The notes under the pieces are model-generated. The model did not search any database and was not told where the DNA came from. It saw only the letters and a list, made by a program, of their open reading frames with translations. From positions 1,674,001 through 1,738,000 of the forward strand of contig NZ_CP139979.1 of the NCBI RefSeq assembly GCF_034424525.1: a stretch of 64,000 nucleotides of DNA, in the 5' to 3' direction. Both the position numbers and the translations under genes were made by a program. Positions 19,439 to 28,853 of this stretch are shown here, piece after piece. This DNA comes from Sphingobium yanoikuyae. GTDB lineage: Bacteria > Pseudomonadota > Alphaproteobacteria > Sphingomonadales > Sphingomonadaceae. Within the stretch, counting starts at the first letter, position 1, and every line of letters begins with the position of its first letter.

Positions 19439-21085
19439 TCATGGTAGCGTAGAGGCCTCCGCATTCTCGATCGTCATGATGCCCGGTGGCATGCCGCGCT
19501 CGGCTTTCTGCCGGGCGACCATGGCGCGGACTTCAGCGCGCAACGCCTTTGCATCATAGATGATGCCGTCCTTGATCGTGTAGTCGACGCCGCCGACCCG
19601 ATCGACCTTGCCGGTCGCATCATCGAGCCTGATCGATCCGGTGCCGAACAGCAGCTTCATGTTGGCCAGCGGGTTGCCCTTGATGACCACGAGGTCCGCC
19701 TTGCGGCCGACGCGGATGGTGCCGATCTGGTCCTCATGGCCGAGCAGCCGGGCCCCTTCCTGCGTGGCGGCGTGGATCACCTCCAGCGGGCTGAACCCCG
19801 CCTCGCGCAGCAACTCCATCTCCTGGATATAGCCGAAGCCGTAGAGATTGTAGATATAGCCGCTATCGCTGCCCACGGTGACGCGGCCGCCACGGTTCTT
19901 GTAGTCGTTCACGAACCGCATCCAGCGGCGATAATTGTCCTTCCACGCCATTTCATGCTCGGTGGTCCAGTCGAACCAATAGGCGCCATGATTGGTGCGG
20001 CTGGGGCGATAATAATCCCACAGTGCCGGCATGGTGTAGTCGGCATGCCATTGCGCCCGGCTCATCCGCATGAAGTCTCGGCTGGTGAGATAGGCGGTGA
20101 AGGTCGGGTCCAGGGTGAAGCCGCGTTCCAGCAGCTTGTCCATCACCTTGTTCCACTGGTCCGACCCCGGTTCGGCCGCCTGCGCCCACAGCCGCCCGGC
20201 CTCGCCGAAGCGCATCTGCTCGTCATTGTTGATGAAGTCGGTGGGAAAGGCCTGGATACGCTGGTCGGTGAACATCGCTTCGGGCAGGCCATACCAATGT
20301 TCCATGCTTTCGAGGCCGGCGCCCGACGTGCCCAGCACATTGGCATAGGCGACCAGTTGCTGGGCATGGTGCATGGTGCTGTGCAGGCCGAGCTTCTTCG
20401 TCTCGTCAAGCGCGGCATAGAGCACGTCCTCCGGCGCGCCGCCGATGAACTTGATGCCGTCGGCACCGCGCTTCTTGGCTTCCTGGATCACCGCGCGGGC
20501 GGTGGCGGCATCGTTCACCGGGCCGCGTATCTGGTGGAACATCGGGTAGATGTCGATGCGTGGGGCGACGATCTCGTTGCGGGCGCTGCGGGCCTTGATG
20601 TCGGCCAGCCATTCGATCGGATGGCCGCTGCCCAGGTCGCGCACGGAGGTGATGCCATGCGCCATCCAGAGCTTGAGGATATAGTCGGACGGCACTTTCT
20701 GCGCGTCGCTCAGCGAATGGAGATGGACATGCGCATCGACGAAGCCGGGCATGACATAGGCGCCGGCCAGGTCGATCTCATGGTCGCCGGGCGCGACGCG
20801 CAGCGCGGGATTGATCGCGCCGGGCGCGCCGATCGACTTGATCTCGGCGATGCGGTCGTTCGACAGGACGATGTCGAACGGCCCCTGGGCCGGGGCCCCG
20901 GTGCCGTCGATCATATAGACATGGCGCAGCACCGTGCGCTGGAACGGCCCCACGCCCTGGTTGCGGGCGGGAATGGGATCGGCCGCCTGTGCCGCCGGCG
21001 CATTGGATGCTTCGGGCGCCGCAAGCGCGCTGCCGCTCAGGAGCAGCGCCGCCAGGGCGAGAATGGGACGGGACCGGACGGCCAT
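19439..21085 (-). CDS. Exported COG1228-type amidohydrolase (possible prolidase)
   Basis: This 548-residue protein has a signal peptide (MAVRSRPILALAALLLSGSALA) and an amidohydrolase TIM barrel with the usual ligands: HxH in VDAHVHLHSL, a candidate carboxylated Lys in GADGIKFIGG, His in TMHHAQ and LESMEHW, and Asp in TVGSDSG. Exported COG1228 members have been characterised as Xaa-Pro and related dipeptidases, so a peptide substrate is plausible but unproven. The start at 21085 follows AGAGGAGAG; the frame is open 16 codons further without support. It lies 73 nt behind the TonB receptor in the same direction, with a perfect hairpin in the gap, and both are likely transcribed from the promoter near 24275. 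Confidence 0.85.
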   Translation of the reverse strand: MAVRSRPILALAALLLSGSALAAPEASNAPAAQAADPIPARNQGVGPFQRTVLRHVYMIDGTGAPAQGPFDIVLSNDRIAEIKSIGAPGAINPALRVAPGDHEIDLAGAYVMPGFVDAHVHLHSLSDAQKVPSDYILKLWMAHGITSVRDLGSGHPIEWLADIKARSARNEIVAPRIDIYPMFHQIRGPVNDAATARAVIQEAKKRGADGIKFIGGAPEDVLYAALDETKKLGLHSTMHHAQQLVAYANVLGTSGAGLESMEHWYGLPEAMFTDQRIQAFPTDFINNDEQMRFGEAGRLWAQAAEPGSDQWNKVMDKLLERGFTLDPTFTAYLTSRDFMRMSRAQWHADYTMPALWDYYRPSRTNHGAYWFDWTTEHEMAWKDNYRRWMRFVNDYKNRGGRVTVGSDSGYIYNLYGFGYIQEMELLREAGFSPLEVIHAATQEGARLLGHEDQIGTIRVGRKADLVVIKGNPLANMKLLFGTGSIRLDDATGKVDRVGGVDYTIKDGIIYDAKALRAEVRAMVARQKAERGMPPGIMTIENAEASTLP

Positions 21086-21114
21086 GCGACGCTCTCCTCT
21101 ATAGCTGTTGTGAA

Positions 21115-21148
21115 AGGCGGGCCGGAGCGCCACTGCCCCGGCCCGCCT
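21115..21148 (-). repeat. Perfect hairpin inside the TonB receptor-amidohydrolase operon
   Basis: AGGCGGGCCGG (21115-21125) and CCGGCCCGCCT (21138-21148) form an 11-bp perfect stem in the 73-nt gap between two same-strand genes. No T-tract follows on the minus strand. It may lower expression of the downstream gene or protect the receptor mRNA 3' end. A similar hairpin occupies the same place in the receptor-GGT pair at 44902-44931. Confidence 0.6.
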
Positions 21149-21158
21149 ATCGGCCGGA

Positions 21159-24086
21159 TCAGAACTTCATCCGCGCGCCGACGAAGTAGCGGCGACCCAG
21201 CGTGTCATAGAGCGACACGTCGGTATTGGCGTCGCCAACCAGCGTCGTGCCCAGGATCGGCGGCTGCCGGTCGAGCAGGTTGTTGACGCCGCCGAAGAAG
21301 GAGAAGGTCTCCGTCGCGTCGATCGAGAAGCTGGTGTCGAGATACCAGACCGGGTCTACCGACTTCACCACATTGGTCGCGGTCGGATAGAGTTTCAGAT
21401 CGCCGATCATCCGGCCCTGCAGGCGGAAGCTCAGCGGGCCGCTGGCATAGGTGGCACCCAGGTTCAGCTTGAAGTCCGGGGTGATGAAGCCGCCGGTGCC
21501 GACCGAACAGCCCGCACCATAATAGCCGGCGCAATCCTGCGGGGCGGAGGTGGCGAGCACCTGCGTCGTGCGCTCGAACAGCCAGCTGGCGATCGCCTGC
21601 AGCGACAGGCTGGCATCGTCGCCCAGCGACAGCGCACCGGGCAGCGGCACGCGATAATCGACCTGTGCGTCGATGCCGTTGACCTTGAGCGAGCCGATAT
21701 TGTTGCTCGACACGCTGACATAGTCGAGCTGGCCATTGCCCAGGCGCGTGATCGCCCGGCAGGTGGCGCTGCCGGCATCCATCATCGTGTAGCAGTCGTT
21801 CATCGTCTGCTGCGCGTTGACGGTCATGATCGCGTCGTCGACCTTCACGTTGAAATAATCGACCGTGATGTTGAGGCGCGGGATGAAGGGCGGCGAGATG
21901 ACCGCGCCGATCGTGTAGGTCTTCGACTTTTCCTCGTGCAGGTTCGGATTGCCGCCGCTGTCCTGGTTGAGGCCCAGCGTCGCCTGGGTGAAGTTGGCGA
22001 TTTCGCCGGCCGGTACGCCGGTGGCGACGCAGAAATTCTTGAGCGCGTCGCTGCGATTGTCGCCGCCCGAGGTCGGGATGGCGCAGGGATCGGTGCCGCT
22101 GGAATAGCCGCGAGTCACCGCCGTATAGAGTTCGGCGATATTGGGCGCGCGGATCGCGCTGTTATAGGCGCCGCGGATGCGGATCCAGCTGACCGGGGCA
22201 TATTCGCCGCCCAGCTTCCAGGTGAAGACCTTGCCGACCGAGCTGTAATCCGAATAGCGGGCCGCACCCTCGATCGCGAGCGTGTCGAAGAAGGGCATGT
22301 CGGCCAGGATCGGGATGCGCAGTTCGCCGAACAGTTCCTTGACGTCATAGGCACCCGCCAGCGCCTTTTGCGACACCGCGCCATATTCATTGGCCAGGTC
22401 GAGCGGGCTGGGGCTGAACGTGTATTTGTCCTTGCGATACTCCGCGCCCAGCGCGACCGAAACCGGGCCGGCCGGCAGTTCGAACAGGGTGCCGGCGATG
22501 CTGGCACCCGCGACCTGGCGGGTGAAGATGTCATGGCTTTCGCGCACCGGGGTCAGGAAGGCGCCGGCTTCCTGGCTGATCGAATTGAGGCCCAGGATCG
22601 ACACGGGGACGCAGCCCAGCGACTGGTTGCGACAGACGACATTGCCGGAGGAGTCGATGACCGCGTCCAGACCCATCGACAGGCGGGTCTGCGAAATCAG
22701 CCCTTCATTCCGGGTGTCGGTGCGGTTGCGCATATATTGGTAGAAGGCGTCCCACTTCCAGTCGCTGCCCAGCAGCGACACATCGCCGCGCAGGCCGGTG
22801 GTGATCTGGTAGGATTGCCGTTCGTAGCGATAGTTGCGGGTACCCAGTTCGTCCGCGCGGCGGCCGCCGCCGACGATTTCCGCCGTGCCGTCGCCATTGG
22901 TGTCGAAGATGGCGGCATTGTTGGTGAAGAACTGGCGCAGGCTTTCGGGCAGCACCGGGTTGCTGGCATAATTGGGGATCAGCAATGTCGAGGAGGCGGC
23001 GCCGGGCGTCAGCGGGGTGAAGCTGTCGGGCGCCAGGATCATGTCATTCTTGGCGTTGACGAAATAGGCCTCGGCATAGGCGGTGATCTTGTCAGCCACC
23101 TCATAATGGGCGTTGGCGGCGACGTTGAAGCGATCGAGCGGGCGCTGCAGCAAATTATAGGGCGCGTAGTTGTAGGTGTCCTCCGGCTGGCAATAGGGCA
23201 GGACGGTGCCGTTCTCGCCAAAACGAATGCCGGTGACCGAGGTGCAGCTGCCACCGGGAGTCAGGTTGACGCCGGTCAGGGCGGCGCGCTGCGCGGCGCT
23301 CAGCGGGACGCGCGTGCCGGGGATGCTGCCCGATCCCGAATAGACCAGCTGGCCATTGACTTCGCCGAGCGGCGTGCGGCTGAAACCACGATCATTCTGG
23401 GTGATCGACGACTGGCGCGTCCAGCTGCCCGACAGGGTGATATTGCCCCGGCCATCGGCGGTGCTGGTGCCGAACGTCAGGTCGAGCTTCTTCGATTCGG
23501 CGTCGCCGCGATCGCTGATGCCATATTGGGCGCTGGCTTCGACGCCCTCGAACTTGTCGTCGAGGATGAAGTTGACCGCGCCGGCGATCGCGTCGGAGCC
23601 ATAGACGGCCGACGCGCCGCCGGTGATGATCTCGACCCGCTTGATCAGGGCATCGGGAATGGAGGCAAGGTCGACATTGCCGCTGGAATCGGCGGGGATG
23701 AAGCGGCGGCCATTGACCAGCACCAGCGTGCGGGTGTTGCCCAGACCGCGCAGATTGGCGGTCAGCACGCCCGACCCGCCGCCATTATTGACGGTGGAGG
23801 TGTTGCCCGATGCCAGCTGCGGCATCTGGTTCAGGGTCTTTTCCAGCGTGACGTTGCCCGACAGCTTCACATCCTCGCTGCCCATGACCGAAATCGGGCT
23901 GGGCGCGGTCAGATCGGTGCGAACCAGGCGCGAGCCGGTGACGATGATGTCGGTGGGCGGCTGTATGTGTTCCTGTGCCTCCTGGGCATGGGCGACCGAA
24001 CCAAAGGCGGCGCCGGCCAGGATGGTCGACAGCAACAGAAAGGCATTGCGGCGGCCGTACAGGCCCGCCGGTCGGATCGTCATCAT
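21159..24086 (-). CDS. TonB-dependent outer membrane receptor
   Basis: This 975-residue protein has a signal peptide ending near VAHAQ, a plug domain from about 45 (VTGSRLVRTDLTAPSP, then VLVNGRRFIP and ITGGASAVYGSDAIAGAVNF) and a long C-terminal beta-barrel ending in Phe. It belongs to the large peptide/carbohydrate TonB receptor group of sphingomonads. It imports a substrate across the outer membrane with TonB-ExbBD energy. The ATG at 24086 follows a GGGGG site. It is divergent from the amidohydrolase at 24381 with a GTATACGAT-type operator between, so its ligand may be an oligopeptide or glycopeptide. Confidence 0.93.
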   Translation of the reverse strand: MMTIRPAGLYGRRNAFLLLSTILAGAAFGSVAHAQEAQEHIQPPTDIIVTGSRLVRTDLTAPSPISVMGSEDVKLSGNVTLEKTLNQMPQLASGNTSTVNNGGGSGVLTANLRGLGNTRTLVLVNGRRFIPADSSGNVDLASIPDALIKRVEIITGGASAVYGSDAIAGAVNFILDDKFEGVEASAQYGISDRGDAESKKLDLTFGTSTADGRGNITLSGSWTRQSSITQNDRGFSRTPLGEVNGQLVYSGSGSIPGTRVPLSAAQRAALTGVNLTPGGSCTSVTGIRFGENGTVLPYCQPEDTYNYAPYNLLQRPLDRFNVAANAHYEVADKITAYAEAYFVNAKNDMILAPDSFTPLTPGAASSTLLIPNYASNPVLPESLRQFFTNNAAIFDTNGDGTAEIVGGGRRADELGTRNYRYERQSYQITTGLRGDVSLLGSDWKWDAFYQYMRNRTDTRNEGLISQTRLSMGLDAVIDSSGNVVCRNQSLGCVPVSILGLNSISQEAGAFLTPVRESHDIFTRQVAGASIAGTLFELPAGPVSVALGAEYRKDKYTFSPSPLDLANEYGAVSQKALAGAYDVKELFGELRIPILADMPFFDTLAIEGAARYSDYSSVGKVFTWKLGGEYAPVSWIRIRGAYNSAIRAPNIAELYTAVTRGYSSGTDPCAIPTSGGDNRSDALKNFCVATGVPAGEIANFTQATLGLNQDSGGNPNLHEEKSKTYTIGAVISPPFIPRLNITVDYFNVKVDDAIMTVNAQQTMNDCYTMMDAGSATCRAITRLGNGQLDYVSVSSNNIGSLKVNGIDAQVDYRVPLPGALSLGDDASLSLQAIASWLFERTTQVLATSAPQDCAGYYGAGCSVGTGGFITPDFKLNLGATYASGPLSFRLQGRMIGDLKLYPTATNVVKSVDPVWYLDTSFSIDATETFSFFGGVNNLLDRQPPILGTTLVGDANTDVSLYDTLGRRYFVGARMKF

Positions 24087-24274
24087 TGGTCTATCCCCCT
24101 GTAATCGCTAGGATTCAATTCATTCGACACAGATTATGATTTTGCATGCGCAGCAATATGGGATGCTGCGCCGATGTCGGCTCCTGCGTACCGGACCGCC
24201 TGACGGTCCCCCGGACGGGTGTTCAGCTCCTCTCTCTGTCTCTGCGGCTCTTTGACCGCTTCAATGTATATTGA

Positions 24275-24285
24275 ATATCGTATAC
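24275..24285. promoter_or_regulatory. GTATACGAT operator copy 1 (TonB receptor / amidohydrolase)
   Basis: ATATCGTATAC holds the complement of GTATACGAT. A second GTATA half lies at 24266-24270. On the plus strand TTGACC (24252-24257) and TATCGT (24276-24281) are possible -35 and -10 boxes 18 nt apart, so a bound protein would cover the -10. The rest of the 294-nt gap contains one small hairpin (24193-24209) and no gene. Confidence 0.65.
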
Positions 24286-24380
24286 TTTAATCATGCTGAG
24301 GCTGCAGGAGGCTGTCAAGATTGCAGTTAAATGTCAGTCCGCAGTCGCCGGCGAAAAGCGTCGAACGGGGAGTTAGTATT

Positions 24381-25859
24381 ATGAAAATAAATAGAAAAAT
24401 TGTTCGTGCCCTGCTGCTGTCGGGCGCGGCTCTGGGGCTGTTCCGGCCCGATATTGTTGCGGCTGAAACAATCTGGATACGCGACGTAACCGTCATCGAC
24501 GGCACCGGGGGCGCAGCAAAGGCGGGGCAGGACGTGCTCGTTGCGGATGGGCGCATCGCAGCGATCGGCGCAAAGCTGAAGGCGCCGGCCTCGGCCAGGC
24601 AGGTCGACGGCCGCGGGCGTTATCTGCTGCCCGGCTTCATCGACTCCAATGTTCACGCAACCGTCTATGGCAACCCGGCTCGCCGCGACACCTCATCGCG
24701 CTATGCCGACCGGAACGAGGAACTGGCGCTCGAATTTGCCCAGCGCCAGTTGCGCGCGGGCGTCACCACCATGCGTGACAGCTATGGCGTGCTGCCGCCG
24801 CTGCTGGCGGTGCGCGACCGGATCGCCAGCGGCCAGGCGATCGGCGCGCGCATGCTGGTGGCGGGCAATATATTGGGCTGGGGCGGCCCATTTTCGCTGA
24901 CCTATTCGCTGACCGGCGATCGCGACCTGACCCTGTTTCAGGAACAGTGGAACGACATGCTGGCCCAGGGCATGGGCGAGGAACTGATGGACATGACGCC
25001 GGAACAATTGCGCGCCGCCGTCAGCGCCTATCTCGATCGGGGTGTCGATTTCCTCAAATATGGCGGCACCAGCCATTTCATGATGCCCTCGCTGATCGGC
25101 TTTTCGCCGCGCCAGCAGGCGGTGATCGTGGCGGAGGCGCACAAGCGTGGCAAGATGGCCGAAACCCATGCCACCAGTTCGGAAGGGCTGCGCCTAGCGG
25201 TCGAGGCGGGGATCGACCTGATCCAGCATCCCGAGATATTGAGCCGAGACTATCCCGACGATCTGATTGCGCTGATCCTGTCAAAGGGGACGTTGTGCGC
25301 GATGCGGTCCAACATGGTCACCGGCGCGGTGCGGCAGAAGCAGATTGCCCGGCGCGCCAGGGCGGTGGCGGACATTGCGCAGATGCCGCCGGCGCTGACC
25401 AGCACCGAATTGCGCCGTCGGGCGACGATGCGCGGCGACGATGCGGAGATCGAGCGGCGCAATGCCGAGCGGCTGGTCGCGGCCGGATGCCCCGTCACGA
25501 TCGCGACCGACAATTATCTGGGCGATGCGCCCGAGTTTCGCCGCAGCCCCAAATCGCCGGAGCAGGAGCCGGGCGAGGGGAGCCTGCTGGCGATCGAAGG
25601 GCTGGTGGAACTGGGCATGACGCCGATGCAGGCGATCGTCGCGGCAACCCGCAACGGCGCACGGGCGGCCGGCCGGCTCCAGGATCTGGGCACGGTGGAG
25701 CCGGGCAAGATCGCCGACCTGCTGCTGCTCGATGCCGATCCGCTGGCCGACATTCATAATATCCGCCGCCTCGGCCGGCTGTTCGTTGCGGGCAAGGAGG
25801 TCGATCTTCAGGCCCTGCCGCAGACGCACCTGTTCATGGTGGATCAGCCAATGCCCTGA
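24381..25859 (+). CDS. Exported amidohydrolase with altered HxH motif
   Basis: This 492-residue protein has a signal peptide (about 1-28) and an amidohydrolase barrel. The usual DxHxH metal motif reads D88-S-N90-V-H92, so the first His is Asn; the codon is clearly AAT. Other expected ligands are present: Lys in DFLKYGG, His in AETHATSS and LIQHPE, and Asp in IATDNYLG. It may bind one metal, or use a different first ligand. The COG1228 relatives include exported Xaa-Pro dipeptidases. The ATG at 24381 follows GGGGAG at 8 nt; the frame is open to 24321, without a better site. It is a single-gene unit, divergent from the TonB receptor and sharing operator copy 1. Confidence 0.85.
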   Translation: MKINRKIVRALLLSGAALGLFRPDIVAAETIWIRDVTVIDGTGGAAKAGQDVLVADGRIAAIGAKLKAPASARQVDGRGRYLLPGFIDSNVHATVYGNPARRDTSSRYADRNEELALEFAQRQLRAGVTTMRDSYGVLPPLLAVRDRIASGQAIGARMLVAGNILGWGGPFSLTYSLTGDRDLTLFQEQWNDMLAQGMGEELMDMTPEQLRAAVSAYLDRGVDFLKYGGTSHFMMPSLIGFSPRQQAVIVAEAHKRGKMAETHATSSEGLRLAVEAGIDLIQHPEILSRDYPDDLIALILSKGTLCAMRSNMVTGAVRQKQIARRARAVADIAQMPPALTSTELRRRATMRGDDAEIERRNAERLVAAGCPVTIATDNYLGDAPEFRRSPKSPEQEPGEGSLLAIEGLVELGMTPMQAIVAATRNGARAAGRLQDLGTVEPGKIADLLLLDADPLADIHNIRRLGRLFVAGKEVDLQALPQTHLFMVDQPMP

Positions 25860-25904
25860 GGGCGTTGCCTGCCGTCTGCAAGCGGCCAAAGCCGGATGTC
25901 CATT

Positions 25905-25978
25905 CCTCCCCTGCAAGGGGAGGGGGACCGGCGAAGCCGGTGGAGGGGTGTTCCGCTATCGAACGGGTGACGCCCCTC
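25905..25978. repeat. Intergenic palindromic repeat cluster
   Basis: Three inverted repeats lie in a row between two convergent genes: CCTCCCC/GGGGAGG (25905-25923), ACCGGC/GCCGGT (25927-25941), and GAGGGGT near 25943 with GCCCCTC near 25972. The GC-rich form resembles short dispersed intergenic repeats common in sphingomonads. It probably also serves as a bidirectional transcription end. The family assignment is from general resemblance only. Confidence 0.6.
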
Positions 25979-26038
25979 GGCCAGGCGCGGGCAGGGGAGG
26001 ATGATAGGCAAACCATCCCCCCGCCCCCGTCCTGCCGC

Positions 26039-27595
26039 CTATTCCGTCGCGCTGTCGTAGAAGGCCAGCAGGTCGCGGCGGAGGCCCTTCATGGACTCCG
26101 GGTGGATGTAGATCATGTGCCCCGATTCATAATAGCGATAGCTGATATTGGCCTGCAGCGCCTTGTCGAGCTGCATGTGCTTCAGATCATATTCGGCGCC
26201 GGCAAAGGGCGTCGCCATGTCATAATAGCCGTTGAGTGACAGCACTTTCAGATGGCTGTTGGTGCGCATCGCGCGGGCCAGGTCCAGCGCGGTGTCCGCC
26301 GCCGGCATCGGTCGGCCACCGCCACCCGGTGCGCGATGGCGCTGGTCCCAGGCCGGGCTGATCTCCTTGTAGAAATTCGGGCGGTAGCTGAGCGGCGTCT
26401 TGTAGCCCAGCGTGCCGAACAGATAGGAATTGAGCGCCGCGATATAGGCGCCGCTGATCGACGTGTCGGCCGCGTCGAATTCGGGATCGGCGGCGCTGTC
26501 ATCGACATCGATGCCGACGAAGCGGGAATCGAGCCGGCCGACGGTGCGGCTGCTGTCGCGCATCAGCTCCTTGCGGAACCGGCCGAGGTCGATGCGCAGC
26601 TTGTTCTGCAGGATGAAGCCCTTGGACAGGCCGGTATAGGCGGCGAGCTGGGTCGCGATCGCATCGCGCTCGCCATCGGGCAGGTCGTCGCCCTTGGCCA
26701 GCGCGGACAGATAGGGGCCAAGGGCAAAGGCGCGCACTTCGCTCAGGAACGGCTCCAGCGTCGCCGGCCGATTGGGCAGGCGGTTATGATACCAGGCGGT
26801 CGCCGCATAGCTGGGCAGATAGGTGACGTTGATCTGGTCATAGCCCGGATTGCGGATGCCATAGTTCAGGATCGACGACAGCAGCACCACGCCGTTCATC
26901 TGCACGCCGCGTTCCTGCAGCGTGTTGACCAGACCCGCGGCGCGCAGCGTGCCATAGCTTTCGCCGAGCAGGAATTTGGGCGCATTCCAGCGATTGTTGA
27001 TCGTCAGATAGCGCTGGATGGCGCTGGCAAAGGCATCGATGTCCGGATCGACGCCCCAGAAATCCTTGCCCTGAGCCTTGCCGAGCGGGCGCGACAGGCC
27101 GGTGCCGATCGCGTCGATGAAGACCAGGTCGCTGCGGTCGATCAGGCTGTCGGGATTGGGACCGATGGCGAAGGGCGCGGGGCGGGCGGTATCGGGCGTG
27201 GGCGTATCCACCCGGACGGGGCCAAAGGAGCCGATGTGCAGCCACATGGTCGACGAACCCGGACCGCCGTTGAACAGGAAGGTGACGGGGCGTTCCTTCG
27301 CGCCCTTGGCCCGATCGGCGACATAGGCGGTGTAGAACATGCTCGCGATCGGTTCGCCGGCATCGCTGCGGATCGTCAGCGTGCCGGGCGTGGCCGTATA
27401 GTGGATCAGCTTGCCGGCGACCGTCACCGACGCGCGGCTGGGCATCGCCTGTTCCTCGACCGGGGCGACGGCGCTATCGTCCTTCTTGGCCTCTTCCTTC
27501 TCCGCCGGAGCGGGCTTGTCGGCGGCGATCGACGGCGCAGCCAGCGCGGCCAGCAGCAGGGGAAGGGCGGAATATGCGATGTTTTTCGGGATCAT
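26039..27595 (-). CDS. Exported serine carboxypeptidase-like protein, peptidase family S10
   Basis: This 518-residue protein has a signal peptide (1-24) and a charged Glu/Lys/Pro linker before an alpha/beta-hydrolase domain. It has the S10 features: NGGPGSS (109-115) for the oxyanion hole, GESYG with Ser213 as nucleophile, an Asp in NGYYDMATP and a His in YESGHM. S10 enzymes release C-terminal residues from peptides at acid pH. It would act in the periplasm on imported peptides. The gene is divergent from the exported hydrolase at 27702, with operator copy 2 between them. Confidence 0.92.
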   Translation of the reverse strand: MIPKNIAYSALPLLLAALAAPSIAADKPAPAEKEEAKKDDSAVAPVEEQAMPSRASVTVAGKLIHYTATPGTLTIRSDAGEPIASMFYTAYVADRAKGAKERPVTFLFNGGPGSSTMWLHIGSFGPVRVDTPTPDTARPAPFAIGPNPDSLIDRSDLVFIDAIGTGLSRPLGKAQGKDFWGVDPDIDAFASAIQRYLTINNRWNAPKFLLGESYGTLRAAGLVNTLQERGVQMNGVVLLSSILNYGIRNPGYDQINVTYLPSYAATAWYHNRLPNRPATLEPFLSEVRAFALGPYLSALAKGDDLPDGERDAIATQLAAYTGLSKGFILQNKLRIDLGRFRKELMRDSSRTVGRLDSRFVGIDVDDSAADPEFDAADTSISGAYIAALNSYLFGTLGYKTPLSYRPNFYKEISPAWDQRHRAPGGGGRPMPAADTALDLARAMRTNSHLKVLSLNGYYDMATPFAGAEYDLKHMQLDKALQANISYRYYESGHMIYIHPESMKGLRRDLLAFYDSATE

Positions 27596-27630
27596 GACTC
27601 TGCCTGTTGCCTAAATTTGCGGCGAACCGT

Positions 27631-27642
27631 ACATCGTATACC
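27631..27642. promoter_or_regulatory. GTATACGAT operator copy 2 (S10 peptidase / hydrolase)
   Basis: ACATCGTATACC contains ATCGTATAC. On the plus strand TTGCCT (27607-27612) and TACATC (27630-27635) are spaced by 17 nt, so the motif overlaps the possible -10 of the hydrolase gene at 27702. Confidence 0.65.
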
Positions 27643-27701
27643 AAATCTGTCAAATGCGCATATGCATCATCTTCGTAAAGTTCCAAGGGAGGACCAGATA
27701 T

Positions 27702-28781
27702 ATGAAAACCCGTTGGCCCCGGCTCGCCGCCGCTGCCGCACTGCTGCTCGCCACGCCGGCACTGGCGCAGGGATTCGATGCCGCGCAGGTCAAGCAGGGC
27801 GACCATGTCATCCGCGACTTTGCTTTCCGTTCGGGTGAGAAGCTGCCCGAACTGCGTATGCATTATCGCACCATCGGCACGCCGCATCGCGACGCCAAGG
27901 GGCGGATCGACAATGCGGTGATGATCTTGCACGGCACCGGTGGATCAGGCGCGCAATTCCTGCAACCGCAATTTGCCGACGAGCTGTATGGCCCCGGCCA
28001 GCCGCTCGACGTGCGCCGCTATTTCATCATCCTGCCCGACAATATCGGCCATGGCGATTCCTCCAAGCCCAGCGACGGCCTGCGCATGGCATTTCCCCAT
28101 TATGATTATGACGACATGGTCGAGGCGCAGCGCCGCATGCTGGTCGACGGGCTGAAGGTCGATCATCTGCGGCTGACCTTCGGCACCTCGATGGGCTGCA
28201 TGCACATCTTCGTCTGGGGCGAAAAGTATCCCGGCTTTGCCAGTGCGCTGATGCCGATGGCGTGCCAGGCAGCGCCGATCGCCGGGCGCAACCGGATGTG
28301 GCGCAAGGCGGCGATGGACGGCATCCGCGCCGATCCGGCCTGGCAGGATGGCAATTACACGGCGCAGCCGCTGCTCGGTCTGCGCACCGCGTCCAGCCTG
28401 TCGCAGATTGCCGGTGCCGCCGCTTGGTACATGCAGGTGCAATTCCCCACGCGCGACGCGGTCGATGCTTATTGGAAGGAACGGTTCGATCGCGACATCG
28501 CCAGCCGCGACGCCAATGATTATCTCTACCAGCTCGATTCCTCGCGCGATTATGATCCTTCCGCCGACCTGGAGAAGATCAGCGCACCGATGACCTGGAT
28601 CAATTCCTCCGACGATTTCATCAATCCGCCGGAAATGGGCATGGCCGAAACAGCGGCCAAGCGGCTGAAGACCACCCGCTACAAGCTGATCCCCTATTCG
28701 CCCGAGACGCGGGGGCACAGCACCCACACCTGGGCGAAATTCTGGAAGGATGAACTGGTCGCGCTGCTGGCGCGCAGCTGA
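27702..28781 (+). CDS. Exported alpha/beta hydrolase of the homoserine O-acetyltransferase type
   Basis: This 359-residue protein has a signal peptide (1-22, LATPALAQ) and a MetX-like alpha/beta-hydrolase fold. The nucleophile elbow is GTSMGC with Ser163; LPDNIGHGDS and the late RGHSTHTW, with the probable catalytic His, match the family. Export makes a role in methionine synthesis unlikely. A periplasmic hydrolase or esterase working with the neighbouring peptidases is more plausible. The ATG at 27702 follows AAGGGAGGA; an earlier in-frame ATG at 27654 lies upstream of that site. It is divergent from the S10 peptidase. Confidence 0.85.
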   Translation: MKTRWPRLAAAAALLLATPALAQGFDAAQVKQGDHVIRDFAFRSGEKLPELRMHYRTIGTPHRDAKGRIDNAVMILHGTGGSGAQFLQPQFADELYGPGQPLDVRRYFIILPDNIGHGDSSKPSDGLRMAFPHYDYDDMVEAQRRMLVDGLKVDHLRLTFGTSMGCMHIFVWGEKYPGFASALMPMACQAAPIAGRNRMWRKAAMDGIRADPAWQDGNYTAQPLLGLRTASSLSQIAGAAAWYMQVQFPTRDAVDAYWKERFDRDIASRDANDYLYQLDSSRDYDPSADLEKISAPMTWINSSDDFINPPEMGMAETAAKRLKTTRYKLIPYSPETRGHSTHTWAKFWKDELVALLARS

Positions 28782-28818
28782 TCCTTGATGCGCCTGTCGG
28801 CGCATGGCGGTAAGGAAT

Positions 28819-28844
28819 GGAAATGCGCTCTTCCGCGCATTTCC
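28819..28844. terminator. Bidirectional hairpin between hydrolase and POT transporter genes
   Basis: GGAAATGCGC (28819-28828) and GCGCATTTCC (28835-28844) form a perfect 10-bp stem with a 6-nt loop between convergent genes. Confidence 0.7.
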
Positions 28845-28853
28845 CAAAAGACG

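Noticed and set aside
27702..28781. Annotation as homoserine O-acetyltransferase (metX)
   Set aside because: The signal peptide and the setting among exported peptidases argue against a cytoplasmic methionine enzyme; only the fold is claimed.
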